DNA of 64,000 nt from assembly GCA_003330885.1 (NCBI GenBank), contig CP030277.1, positions 2,964,001-3,028,000 of the forward strand. The letters run 5' to 3'. A model generated the notes under the pieces. It was not told where the DNA came from, did no database searches, and worked only from the letters and a program-made list of their open reading frames with translations. The DNA is from Rhodobiaceae bacterium (lineage in GTDB: Bacteria > Pseudomonadota > Alphaproteobacteria > Parvibaculales > Parvibaculaceae). Positions within the stretch are counted from its first letter, which is position 1. Every line of letters begins with the position of its first letter. A program made the position numbers and the translations under genes. Below, in pieces: positions 51,534 through 60,048 of this stretch.

Positions 51534-52124
51534 TCAGGCAGCTTTCGCAGGTGCCAAGCCCCGCACAATCAGCTGGTAGACCCCATTCAATTCCAGCTCA
51601 AGTTTTTCGAGACTGAGGCGGGAAAAAAGCTGCGGATAGGAGAATTTGAGGGTTGCCGCCTGGATCATTTCAGCGGTGAAATCAGGATCAGCAACCTCAA
51701 ACTCACCCGCCTCACGGCCCATGCTCAGAATGCCTGACAACACGTCCCGCTCCCGCTTCAGCCCTTCATTGTGGAATTCAGGCCTTTCAGCTGTTATCAG
51801 CTGCGCCATTTCTACAATTCGGTGGTTCTTCTCCAAGGCGTGAAACGTTGTCCGAAGGTCCTGGAACAAGAATTCCTTCAACCGTTCTGAGGCGCTCATG
51901 CCTGGACTATCCAAAATAGCAGTCAGCGCGTCCGCCGTTTGAATGGAGGCACGGCGACAGATTTCCTCAGCTATATCGAGCTTGCTGGGGAAAAACCGGT
52001 AGAGATTGCCAGAAGACATATCGCAGTCACGTGCCAGCTCTGCCATTGTCGTCTTCCCATAGCCATAATGGGTAAAACGCTCTTCAGCAGCTTTTATGAT
52101 TCTTTCGCAGATATCTTCACTCAT
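51534..52124 (-). CDS. TetR/AcrR family transcriptional regulator
   Basis: 196 residues from the ATG at 52124, where the HTH domain begins normally (MSEDICERIIKAAEERFTHYGYGKTTMAELARDCDMSSGNLYRFFPSKLDI). Longer in-frame starts overlap the upstream intergenic region and add no homology. The C-terminal domain binds an unknown ligand. It is divergent from gpsA by about 110 bases and upstream of the two tiny genes with a 283-base gap, in which no operator was clear. Confidence 0.92.
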   Translation of the reverse strand: MSEDICERIIKAAEERFTHYGYGKTTMAELARDCDMSSGNLYRFFPSKLDIAEEICRRASIQTADALTAILDSPGMSASERLKEFLFQDLRTTFHALEKNHRIVEMAQLITAERPEFHNEGLKRERDVLSGILSMGREAGEFEVADPDFTAEMIQAATLKFSYPQLFSRLSLEKLELELNGVYQLIVRGLAPAKAA

Positions 52125-52232
52125 AGGGAGTGAGTGTAGAGCGGTGGCCTGAACAATCAACAAATCGTTCAATATTTCGCATTTGCGAGAAATCGGGCGA
52201 AATGCAGCAAAAACGACCGAACCTGAGGCACC

Positions 52233-53231
52233 ATGACACCAATCAGAACTCTTGCAGTAGTGGGCGGCGGCGCCTGGGGCACGGCACTGGCGACAGCGGC
52301 AGCGCGCGCCGGTCGCGACGTTCAGCTGTGGGTGCATGAGCCGGAAGTTGCTGAGGAAATAAACGCAGACCACGAGAACAAGACCTATCTCCCGGGCATC
52401 CCCCTCGATCCGAGCATCAAGGCCACAAGCGATATGGGAGATCTGATCGGCACGGACGCCTTTCTGCTCGTACCCCCTGCTCAACATTTACGTGCGGTGA
52501 CGACCAAGCTCCATGACGTCTTGCAAAGGGGATCCCTGGTTGCCGTCTGCGCAAAAGGCATTGAGCAGAATTCCGGAAAACTTATGAGCGAGATTCTGAA
52601 AGAGACATTGCCAGATGCCGTGCCAGCTATTCTGTCCGGACCAAGTTTTGCCGCAGATGTCGCACAGGGCCTGCCGACTGCGGTCACCCTCGCCTGCGCG
52701 GAAGAAGAAGCCGCCATCGCACTGGTGGATGCCATTGGCTCTCCCACGTTCCGGCCCTATTGGACATCAGATGTGATCGGCACCCAGATTGGTGGCGCCA
52801 TTAAAAATGTGCTGGCCATTGCCTGCGGTATTGTTGATGGGAAAAAGCTTGGCGAGAGCGCGCGGGCTGCCCTCACCGCCCGCGGCTTTGCGGAAATGGT
52901 CCGGCTGGGAAAACGCCTGGGCGCAAGACCTGAAACCCTGTCGGGTCTCTCAGGCCTCGGCGATCTCATCCTCACCTGCTCAAGCAGGCAGAGCCGCAAC
53001 ATGTCGTTGGGCATAGCCCTTGGCGAAGGAAAAACGCTGAAAGAGATTATGGGCGACCGCAACTCCGTCGCTGAAGGCGTACACACCGCAGCGGCGGTGA
53101 AAACGATGGGCGAAAAGCGCCACCTGGAAATGCCCATCTGTGACGCCGTTGCAGATATTGTGTCGGGAACCAAAACGGTGGATGAAGCAATTGCCTCGCT
53201 CCTCGCCCGCCCCTTCACCGCAGAAATTTGA
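52233..53231 (+). CDS. gpsA: NAD(P)-dependent glycerol-3-phosphate dehydrogenase
   Basis: 332 residues. It reduces dihydroxyacetone phosphate to sn-glycerol 3-phosphate for phospholipids. The Rossmann motif VVGGGAWGTALATAAARAG is at about 9-27. The family segments VCAKGIEQNSGKLMSEIL, LSGPSFAADVAQGLPTAVTLA, the catalytic Lys in QIGGAIKNVLAIACGIVDG, and LSGLGDLILTCSSRQSRN follow. It leads a plus-strand run with YciI, EVE and Rieske genes. Confidence 0.97.
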   Translation: MTPIRTLAVVGGGAWGTALATAAARAGRDVQLWVHEPEVAEEINADHENKTYLPGIPLDPSIKATSDMGDLIGTDAFLLVPPAQHLRAVTTKLHDVLQRGSLVAVCAKGIEQNSGKLMSEILKETLPDAVPAILSGPSFAADVAQGLPTAVTLACAEEEAAIALVDAIGSPTFRPYWTSDVIGTQIGGAIKNVLAIACGIVDGKKLGESARAALTARGFAEMVRLGKRLGARPETLSGLSGLGDLILTCSSRQSRNMSLGIALGEGKTLKEIMGDRNSVAEGVHTAAAVKTMGEKRHLEMPICDAVADIVSGTKTVDEAIASLLARPFTAEI

Positions 53232-53297
53232 GCCTGTTCAAGACGAGCGCGGCCTCTTAAGCTCATTTCAAAACCAACCCAACTCACGGAAAAACAC

Positions 53298-53576
53298 ATG
53301 CTCTTTTGTATTGTCGGAATCGATAAACCAGATTCACTCGACCTGCGTATGGCGAACCGCGACAACCACCTGAAGCACTGGGCAGAGACAGGCGCGGTGA
53401 AACTCGGCGGCCCCTTCACATCTGACGATGGCGAACGTCTGGAAGGCTCCATGCTGGTGATCGACGTTGCCGACCGGGCCACAGCGCAAAAGCTTGCCGA
53501 CGAAGACCCTTATGTAAAAGCAGGTCTCTTCGGCACACGCGAACTGCGCGCCTGGAAGTGGTTGCTCAAGGAGTAG
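53298..53576 (+). CDS. YciI family protein
   Basis: 92 residues of the YciI-like (dimeric alpha-beta barrel) fold: LFCIVGIDKPDSLDLRMANRDNHLKHWAETGAVKLGGPF carries the conserved His/Asp pair, and DPYVKAGLFGTRELRAWKW the C-terminal motif. Function is generally unknown, with occasional enzymes. It is adjacent to gpsA, a conserved alphaproteobacterial order. A palindromic repeat starts directly after the stop. Confidence 0.93.
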   Translation: MLFCIVGIDKPDSLDLRMANRDNHLKHWAETGAVKLGGPFTSDDGERLEGSMLVIDVADRATAQKLADEDPYVKAGLFGTRELRAWKWLLKE

Positions 53577-53578
53577 GA

Positions 53579-53621
53579 GCATTTTCAACAAAAGTTGCAG
53601 ACTTTTGTGGTTCGAAAATGC
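53579..53621. repeat. Intergenic palindrome after the YciI gene
   Basis: Nested arms GCATTTTC...GAAAATGC (8 bp) and CAAAAGT...ACTTTTG (7 bp) form a long imperfect hairpin around a TGCAG loop. It resembles the GCATTTTC-type repeats common in Rhizobiales genomes. It may act as a stabiliser or partial terminator. Confidence 0.7.
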
Positions 53622-53647
53622 GACCTAACAAAGGATCGGGAATCCAA

Positions 53648-54085
53648 ATGGCTTATTGGCTTTTCAAATCAGAACCAAACACCTGGGGCTGGAATGATCA
53701 GGTGAAACGCGGTGGCAAAGGCGAGCATTGGGATGGCGTGCGCAACTACCAGGCCAACAACAATATGAAGGCCATGAAGATCGGCGATCTGGGCTTCTTC
53801 TATCACTCCGTGGATGAAAAATCCGTCGTCGGCATCGTCCGTGTCATCAAGGAACATTATCCCGACCACACCGACCCTAAAGAACGCTTTGGCATGGTCG
53901 ACATTGAAGCTGTGGAGCCGCTGCCTAAGCCTGTCACCCTGCAAGATGTAAAAGACACGCCGGAATTGAAAGACATGGTACTCGTCAACAATTCACGCCT
54001 GTCCGTCCAGCCCGTGACAGCGGACGAATGGAAACGGGTGTGCAAAATGGGTGGCCTTAAAAAAGTCCCCACGGCAAAAAAATAG
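53648..54085 (+). CDS. EVE domain protein (YTH-related)
   Basis: 145 residues from the ATG at 53648. The EVE-domain hallmarks are YWLFKSEPNTWGWND, WDGVRNYQANNNMKAMKIGDLGFFYHSV and VVGIVRVIKEHYPDHTDP, followed by the MVDIEAVEPLPKPVTLQDVK segment. EVE domains bind modified bases in nucleic acids and are relatives of YTH. In alphaproteobacteria a stand-alone EVE gene beside YciI and gpsA is typical and is not a defence gene. Confidence 0.95.
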   Translation: MAYWLFKSEPNTWGWNDQVKRGGKGEHWDGVRNYQANNNMKAMKIGDLGFFYHSVDEKSVVGIVRVIKEHYPDHTDPKERFGMVDIEAVEPLPKPVTLQDVKDTPELKDMVLVNNSRLSVQPVTADEWKRVCKMGGLKKVPTAKK

Positions 54086-54093
54086 TCGCTAGC

Positions 54094-54498
54094 GTGACCA
54101 GGCCCTCCAAGAGCTTTGGCGACGAACAACGCCGAGAAAGATGGTTGGCCAAAGTGCCACCCGCCGGCACGCACCTCTGTGCGCTGGATGACATTGATGT
54201 GCCCGGTGCCAAAGGTTTCACCTTTGGCGACGGGCGCGAGCGGTTCGACATGTTTATTGTGCGAACCCAAACGGACTGCGTGGCTTATGTGAATGCCTGC
54301 CCCCACGCTTTCACGCCCCTCGAAACCTTCACCGACAGGTTTCTGACCCGCAACAAGGATCAGATCCTCTGCACAACCCATGGCGCACTGTTCAATCTCG
54401 ACGATGGGTTTTGTACCAGCGGTCCCTGCGCAGGAAAGAGCCTTGTCGCAATCCCAATTGAGACGACCGACGGTCAGGTCACCATCGCGTCAGCCTGA
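54094..54498 (+). CDS. Rieske [2Fe-2S] ferredoxin-like protein
   Basis: 134 residues with a GTG start at 54094 and no clear ribosome site. The cluster ligands are Cys69 and His71 (CPHAFTPLE) and Cys93 and His96 (CTTHGALF), the standard Rieske pattern. It probably delivers electrons to an oxygenase or reductase. It follows the EVE gene by 8 bases and abuts the convergent creatininase-family gene with no gap. Confidence 0.92.
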   Translation: MTRPSKSFGDEQRRERWLAKVPPAGTHLCALDDIDVPGAKGFTFGDGRERFDMFIVRTQTDCVAYVNACPHAFTPLETFTDRFLTRNKDQILCTTHGALFNLDDGFCTSGPCAGKSLVAIPIETTDGQVTIASA

Positions 54499-55245
54499 TC
54501 AGCTTGCGACAAACGCGGCAAAGTCTTCGATCAAGCCCTTGGACGAGAGCTCGACAAGTTTTTTGCCATCAGCGGGGTTGGCAAGCGACGGGTCTGACCC
54601 GATCCGGCCGTCAGGGAATTTCTCCCGATAATCTTCAGCATCCGTGTAACGCGCAGACGGCGCTATCTTCGGATCCATCTCAACCTGCTTGATGGCGTCG
54701 GGATAAGCATATTGCGTGACCGCGACTTCCGACGGCGTCGCATGCGCGCCATGTGATTTGCCATAGGTATCCATGCAATATTTGTAGACTGGTTTGTAGT
54801 CCCACCAATTGGCAAGTTTGCACTTCACCGGTCCGCGATTGCTGCCGTCGCGCGCAAGCGACCGGTCAGCATAAATCTCAGAGAACGCCGCCTGAATGGT
54901 CGACACATTGCCACCATGCCCATTGAAGAAATAGATCCGGTCAAATCCGTGACGCCCAAGCGACAGCACCCAGTCATAGATCACCGCGATCATGGTGGAG
55001 GGACGCAATGTCATCGAACCTGGGAAAGCCATATGGTGCTGCGCGCACCCCACATTAAACGTCGGCGCCACCAGCATGTCGGCTTGCGCACCGGCGTGGG
55101 CGGCAATCACTTCCGGACAAATGGCATCCGTCCCGATAAGACCATTGGGGCCGTGCTGTTCCGTTGACCCGATAGGAATGACAATCCCTTTTGAGCGGGT
55201 GAGATAGGCCTCAACTTCCGGCCAGCTGGACGTGTGCAATTGCAT
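54499..55245 (-). CDS. Creatininase family amidohydrolase
   Basis: 248 residues. The metal site of the family is visible: GSTEQHGPNGLIGTD (Glu29, His31 and Asp40) and FFNGHGGN (His110). SPSEVAVTQY-like HATPSEVAVTQY carries the later glutamate. Members hydrolyse cyclic amides and formamides (creatinine, FAPy-type riboflavin intermediates, mycofactocin-type peptides), and the exact substrate here is not clear. It is encoded tail-to-tail with the Rieske gene. Confidence 0.92.
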   Translation of the reverse strand: MQLHTSSWPEVEAYLTRSKGIVIPIGSTEQHGPNGLIGTDAICPEVIAAHAGAQADMLVAPTFNVGCAQHHMAFPGSMTLRPSTMIAVIYDWVLSLGRHGFDRIYFFNGHGGNVSTIQAAFSEIYADRSLARDGSNRGPVKCKLANWWDYKPVYKYCMDTYGKSHGAHATPSEVAVTQYAYPDAIKQVEMDPKIAPSARYTDAEDYREKFPDGRIGSDPSLANPADGKKLVELSSKGLIEDFAAFVAS

Positions 55246-55284
55246 GAACCTTCCTTTCGATAGGCCAGTGTCGCGGACAGCGCG

Positions 55285-55764
55285 TCACAAAGCCAGTCGG
55301 AATTCTATTTCGTGATCAATCGGCACGCCATCAAGGCCATGGGTTGGGATTTCCGGCTTAAGACGCCGAGACCGCGCGAGCGCCCCATGATGGAGCGCCA
55401 CCATGTCCCAGCCGCGGCGCTGATAAAACCCGATCGCCGGGATGTTGTCGTTGGTGGTGATCAGCCAAAGGGAAGCCTTGCCCTGATCGCGAGCTGCATC
55501 TGCAACGGCCTCAAGAAGCGCGCTGCCCACACCCACGCCTTCCGCGAAACTATCGAGTGTCACAACTTCCGTGACGGCAGCCTCATGTCGATAGGTGACG
55601 AGACCCACAAGGTTTCCCCCACGTTCCGCGACAATGCCCGGCAGATCAAGCGGGTTCCAGAGCTTACCGCGAGAGACAACACGTACAGAACCCCAAGCTT
55701 CATTAAGGGCACCTTCAACCAGCGCCCTATCCTCTGCCTCTATTGGCCGAACGTGAAAGCTCAT
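55285..55764 (-). CDS. GNAT family N-acetyltransferase
   Basis: 159 residues from the ATG at 55764 with GGAG just upstream; a longer frame overlaps the repeat region. Acetyl-CoA binding motif A is EVVTLDSFAEGVGVGSALLEAVADAARDQG, and ITTNDNIPAIGFYQRRGWDMVALHHGAL is motif B. Substrate unknown. It is divergent from a second GNAT gene, with palindromic repeats between. Confidence 0.92.
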   Translation of the reverse strand: MSFHVRPIEAEDRALVEGALNEAWGSVRVVSRGKLWNPLDLPGIVAERGGNLVGLVTYRHEAAVTEVVTLDSFAEGVGVGSALLEAVADAARDQGKASLWLITTNDNIPAIGFYQRRGWDMVALHHGALARSRRLKPEIPTHGLDGVPIDHEIEFRLAL

Positions 55765-55787
55765 GACTTTTCTCCTCCGTTCAAGAT

Positions 55788-55835
55788 CACGATCGTTTTG
55801 GGTGGAAACACCCCAAAACGATAAACGCGATCGTG
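55788..55835. repeat. Nested palindrome between two GNAT genes
   Basis: Outer arms CACGATCG (55788-55795) and CGATCGTG (55828-55835), and inner arms ATCGTTTTGGG (55792-55802) and CCCAAAACGAT (55812-55822), around a TGGAAACAC loop. The inner stem is 11 bp and perfect. Confidence 0.75.
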
Positions 55836-55843
55836 TTACATGG

Positions 55844-55897
55844 TCTGGAGCGGGATCGGACGGAAAACCGCACACACTTTTCCTGATCCCGCTCTAG
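55844..55897. repeat. RIME-like palindrome
   Basis: CTGGAGCGGGATC...GATCCCGCTCTAG with inner GGAAAA/TTTTCC arms. This GAGCGGGATC...GGAAAA design is widespread in alphaproteobacterial intergenic regions. It lies directly next to the previous palindrome. Confidence 0.75.
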
Positions 55898-55926
55898 TAT
55901 CGAACGAAGCGCTGAGAGGAGTCCAG

Positions 55927-56391
55927 ATGAGCAAGGTCAATATAGAACGCGCGCGAAGCGCCGATGGCGCAGGCATCGCGACGATCTATCTGACGGCCAC
56001 GGCTAAGCTTGGCTTTCTTCCAAGGCGTCACAACGCCGCCGACATGTGGCATCATTTTTCCACCATGCCGACACAACAGGAAACCTGGGTCGCAAAGCAC
56101 AACGGGCGCATCGCGGCCTTTCTCGCCATATCGGCTGGCCGGCCGAACTGGATTGACCATCTCTATGTCCATCCCTCAGCGCAGAACAAAAATCTTGGCG
56201 CCCTATTGCTCGACCAGGCAAAAATATCTGCCCCACACGGGTTTCAACTCTGGACCTTTCGCCAAAACAGAGGTGCCCAAAGGTTTTACAGACGCCACGG
56301 CTTGACGATCGCAGAGCGGACAGATGGCAGACGCAATGAAGAGCATCTCGCCGATTTGAGATATGTATGGCGGCCCACCAAGGGTCTTTGA
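55927..56391 (+). CDS. GNAT family N-acetyltransferase
   Basis: 154 residues from the ATG at 55927 with GAGAGGAG upstream. Motif A is WIDHLYVHPSAQNKNLGALLLDQAK; the QxxGxG/A loop is modified to QNKNLG. FRQNRGAQRFYRRHGLTIAERTDG is motif B. Substrate unknown. It is followed 11 bases later by the CoA transferase gene. Confidence 0.92.
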   Translation: MSKVNIERARSADGAGIATIYLTATAKLGFLPRRHNAADMWHHFSTMPTQQETWVAKHNGRIAAFLAISAGRPNWIDHLYVHPSAQNKNLGALLLDQAKISAPHGFQLWTFRQNRGAQRFYRRHGLTIAERTDGRRNEEHLADLRYVWRPTKGL

Positions 56392-56402
56392 AGGAAAACA
56401 CA

Positions 56403-57635
56403 GTGAGCACCAAAAATAGCGCCACGCCCAAAGGAGCCTTGGACGGTATCCGCGTCATCGATCTCACAAGTGTTGTACTTGGAGCCTATGCCACAGCCAT
56501 GCTTGGCGACATGGGCGCAGACGTGATCAAGGTGGAAAGCCCCAGTCCTAAGAACGGACAAGGCGGTGACATTATGCGGTGGGCGGGTGACACACCGTCG
56601 GGGGAAACATCCGGCCTCGGCCCTATGTTTCTATCCATCAACCGCAACAAACGTTCCGTCCTGCTTGATCTCAAAAAGGAAGAAGCACGTGACGCCCTTC
56701 TGAAGCTCATCGCAACCGCAGATGTGTTCGCCGCCAACGTTCGCTATGACGGATTGAAACGTCTCGGCCTTTCTTATGAAGACGTGAAAGCCGTGAAGCC
56801 CGACATCGTCTATGTCATCGGCACCGGTTATGGCGAAAAAGGCCCCTATGGTGGTCGCCCCGCCTATGACGACATGATCCAGGCGGCATCGGGCATTGCC
56901 TCCATGATGTCGGAAGTGGACGGCGACCCGCGCCCCCGCTTTTTCCCGACACTCATCGCAGACAAAACCACGGGCCTCTTCATGACCAACGCCGTCCTCT
57001 CGGCCCTTTTCCATCGCGAACGCACCGGTGAAGGCCAATATGTGGAAGTTCCCATGATGGAAAGCATGGTGTCATTCCTCCTCGCAGAACATCTCTATGG
57101 CGAAGTCTACGATCCGCCAACCGGCCCAATCGGCTATGTCCGCGTGACGGCACCAGATCGCAAACCCTACAAAACCGCCGACGGCTACATTGCCATCCTC
57201 CCCTACTCAGATCAGCAATGGCGCGACTTCTTCACCCTTGGCGGCAAACCGGACCTCTTTGAAACAGACGAGCGCTTTGCAACCTACGAGAACCGCACCC
57301 GTAATATTCGCGCGCTCTATGCCATGGTGGAGGATGTCTCCGTTCAAAAGACGACAGAGGAATGGGAAAAACTTCTTTTTGCAAACGACATTCCCCATGC
57401 CCGGGTGAACAGACTGGGCGACCTGCGCACAAATCCTCACCTGGAGGCGGTTGGACTCTTTGAGAAAAGAAACCACCCCCACGAAGGTCCCTATTGGAGC
57501 GTTAGACACCCGGTAAAATATGAGGGAAGTCCGGCAAGTGTGCGTCGCGACGCGCCCCTCTTAGGAGAGCACACAGAAGAGATATTGAAGGAAGCCGGCT
57601 TGTCCGACGCAGAGATAAAAGGATTGAGCACTTAG
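56403..57635 (+). CDS. Family III CoA transferase (CaiB/BaiF type)
   Basis: 410 residues from the GTG at 56403, with AAGGA 7 bases upstream; an ATG 12 codons earlier overlaps the GNAT gene. Family segments are ALDGIRVIDLTSVVLGAYATAMLGDMGADVIKVE, LSINRNKRSVLLDLKKEEA, GTGYGEKGPYGGRPAYDDMIQAASGIASMM, and FPTLIADKTTGLFM, whose aspartate aligns with the residue forming the CoA-linked intermediate. It moves CoA between organic acids, probably in carbon catabolism. It overlaps the convergent GGDEF-EAL gene by 4 bases. Confidence 0.94.
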   Translation: MSTKNSATPKGALDGIRVIDLTSVVLGAYATAMLGDMGADVIKVESPSPKNGQGGDIMRWAGDTPSGETSGLGPMFLSINRNKRSVLLDLKKEEARDALLKLIATADVFAANVRYDGLKRLGLSYEDVKAVKPDIVYVIGTGYGEKGPYGGRPAYDDMIQAASGIASMMSEVDGDPRPRFFPTLIADKTTGLFMTNAVLSALFHRERTGEGQYVEVPMMESMVSFLLAEHLYGEVYDPPTGPIGYVRVTAPDRKPYKTADGYIAILPYSDQQWRDFFTLGGKPDLFETDERFATYENRTRNIRALYAMVEDVSVQKTTEEWEKLLFANDIPHARVNRLGDLRTNPHLEAVGLFEKRNHPHEGPYWSVRHPVKYEGSPASVRRDAPLLGEHTEEILKEAGLSDAEIKGLST

Positions 57636-59812
57636 GCTTTTTGAGCCGCCGCTGCGACGCGTTCCGCTTTGCCGCGCATCAGCTCTTCAAACTCAGGCCG
57701 CTCAATCGGCTTGGAGAGAAGGAAGCCCTGCAATTCATCGCAACCGATAGCGGTCATGAAGTCGGCCTGCGCGTCTGTCTCCACACCTTCCGCCACAATC
57801 TTGAGATCAAGCGACTTCCCGATCGACACAATCTGCCGCGCCAGAATAGCGCTGGTGGCCTCAGCCACATTGGACACAAAGCTTCGGTCAATCTTTAGCT
57901 CATGCGCGTGGAAGCGATGAAGGTAAGACAGCGATGAATATCCTGTGCCAAAATCATCAATCAGAATATGAATACCAGCATCTGCAAGGGCCTTGATCTG
58001 CGAACTTGCAGACTCTTCATCTGTGATCATGGTGGATTCTGTCACTTCCACCTGCAGACATTTCGCGGGCACATTGTACTTTTTGAGCGCCCCAAAAACA
58101 TCCTCAAGTACACACCCAGCCGCCAGATGCACCGCGGAGATATTTACAGACATCGGCCCGACATCGAGGCCAAGCTCCCGCCAGCGCGCAATGTCAGAGA
58201 CAACTTGATCAAGCACAACACGTCCAAGATCAATGACCAGACCGGTTTCCTCGGCGATGGGAATGAAAATACCGGGGGAGACAAGACCCTTTTCAGGATG
58301 CTTCCAGCGAGCCAGCGCCTCACCAGCAACGGGTTCGCGTGTCTCTGCGTCAAAACGTGGCTGATACATCACGAAGAGCTCGTCTGTCTCAACAGCGACG
58401 CGCAGGTCGCGTTCCATATCCATGCGTTCGTGCACCGCGCGCGAGAGTTCTTCATCAAACATATGAAAACATCCGCGCCCCTCGTCCTTGGCTCGATAAA
58501 GAGCAAGGTCAGCGTGCTGCATCAGGAGCTCCGGGTCACCTTTGTCCCAGGGATAGTGGGCAATCCCGATGGAACACCCCACATTCGCAGTCACACCGTC
58601 AATCTCGAAGGGAGCAGCCAACGAGTCGATGATTTTTTGAGCAAGGACGGTCACACCGCGGGTCTTGTCCAGATGACGCGCGATAATGGCAAACTCATCG
58701 CCGCCAATGCGCGCCACCGTATCTGTCGTGCGTAAAAGTGCGTCAAGTCGCTTGGACGTTTCGACAAGGAGCTTGTCGCCGACACTGTGACCGCGTGTGT
58801 CATTGACCATCTTGAAATTGTCGAGGTCCAGCAACAGAAGGGCAAAACCTTCATCCGTGCGGTTAGAAACAGAGATCGCAAACTCCAGCTGAGACAACAG
58901 CTCCGTGCGGTTGGCGACACCGGTCAACGGGTCAGACGTTGCCTGGGTGCGCAGCTTTTGCTCCAACTCCCGACGTTCCGTCACATCCAATAGGATCAGG
59001 TACGCGCAGGGTTCACCTTCATAGTCGACAATCAGGCCTTTGATGAGGAGCCATAAGGGGGTCCCATCCGCGCGTTTGAGTGAAAGTTCAAAATTGTCAG
59101 TGGACCCTTTTGCAAGCAATTGCTCACGGAGTTTTTCGTAGGTCTCCTTGTCAGCCATAAGGTCCGGGACGCTCAGCGTATCAGCGGGCTTTCCCAGTTC
59201 GTCCAACAGGTCGACAGCCCGCTGATTGACATAGCGGAGTGTCTTGTCGCTGGGTCGCGTAATGACAACTGGGAAAGGTGCGCTGTCGATCAGCGAGCGA
59301 AACCGCAACTCCGAGCGTTGCAGTTCGTTCAGCGTCTCAACCTGATAGGTCGTGTCTTCAATCGAGCCAGCAAACATGACGGGCTCGCCTGAAGCATCAA
59401 TCGAGACATGGCCGCGCGCACGGATCCAGCGCACTTCGCCATCCGGGCGCCGGATGCGGCAGGCAAGATCATAATTTTCTCGCGAGTCCAGATGCTGCCG
59501 AACCTTGTTGCTCACTTCTTCACGATCATCCTCGTGAATGGCTGCCATGATGCTTTCGAATTCGCTGATGCCCACTTCCACCCCAAGCACAGCGCACGCA
59601 TTTGGGGTCATATAGAAGGAACCGGTTGGGAGGTTCCAGAACCAGGCTCCGTACCCCGCCTGACGTTCTGCGAGCTCGAGACCAGCTTTTGCAAACGCCA
59701 CGTCATCAAAGACGCTCTCATCTGCCGTCTGGTCATGCGCAACCGTCCTCGCGCGGGCGCGCAGCCCGGAGGTCTTGATCAGCTTTTTTCGGCGCGGCAA
59801 ACGGCGTCCCAT
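57632..59812 (-). CDS. PAS-PAS-GGDEF-EAL cyclic-di-GMP signalling protein
   Basis: 726 residues, cytoplasmic. Two PAS sensor domains (about 45-155 and 168-285) precede a diguanylate cyclase domain with an intact GGDEF (370-374) and a phosphodiesterase domain (about 470-715) with intact EAL (498-500, GEALARW) and DDFGTGYSSL. Both enzyme activities are therefore possible, with one often dominant. The I-site RxxD upstream of GGDEF is RTTD. No membrane span. It overlaps the CoA transferase gene tail-to-tail. Confidence 0.95.
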   Translation of the reverse strand: MGRRLPRRKKLIKTSGLRARARTVAHDQTADESVFDDVAFAKAGLELAERQAGYGAWFWNLPTGSFYMTPNACAVLGVEVGISEFESIMAAIHEDDREEVSNKVRQHLDSRENYDLACRIRRPDGEVRWIRARGHVSIDASGEPVMFAGSIEDTTYQVETLNELQRSELRFRSLIDSAPFPVVITRPSDKTLRYVNQRAVDLLDELGKPADTLSVPDLMADKETYEKLREQLLAKGSTDNFELSLKRADGTPLWLLIKGLIVDYEGEPCAYLILLDVTERRELEQKLRTQATSDPLTGVANRTELLSQLEFAISVSNRTDEGFALLLLDLDNFKMVNDTRGHSVGDKLLVETSKRLDALLRTTDTVARIGGDEFAIIARHLDKTRGVTVLAQKIIDSLAAPFEIDGVTANVGCSIGIAHYPWDKGDPELLMQHADLALYRAKDEGRGCFHMFDEELSRAVHERMDMERDLRVAVETDELFVMYQPRFDAETREPVAGEALARWKHPEKGLVSPGIFIPIAEETGLVIDLGRVVLDQVVSDIARWRELGLDVGPMSVNISAVHLAAGCVLEDVFGALKKYNVPAKCLQVEVTESTMITDEESASSQIKALADAGIHILIDDFGTGYSSLSYLHRFHAHELKIDRSFVSNVAEATSAILARQIVSIGKSLDLKIVAEGVETDAQADFMTAIGCDELQGFLLSKPIERPEFEELMRGKAERVAAAAQKA

Positions 59813-60048
59813 AAAAATCCCTCACAGTTGCTGAGAGAATGCGCGCTGAACCCGTAAAAAAGCTTGAATCAGGCGAAGGCCGCGAACCAGATCGAAATGT
59901 AGGGTTAATTTAGAGTTACACCGCCCCACCAGAGAAAATGGTCTGTACAAAAACAAGAGAGAAAAAGGCACAAACAAGCCAATTTCCGCCTATAGTGCCG
60001 AAAACGAAAGCGCGGCAGAAACCAGAAGCCGCCGCAAGGGAGGCCATA

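Noticed and set aside
51534-52487. A 317-residue version of the TetR regulator upstream of gpsA
   Set aside because: The added N-terminus covers the gpsA start region and has no homology-like features; the HTH begins normally at the ATG at 52124.
53648-54085. The EVE domain protein as part of a defence island
   Set aside because: EVE domains can occur in modification-dependent restriction, but here the gene is stand-alone between YciI and a Rieske protein next to gpsA, a common housekeeping order.
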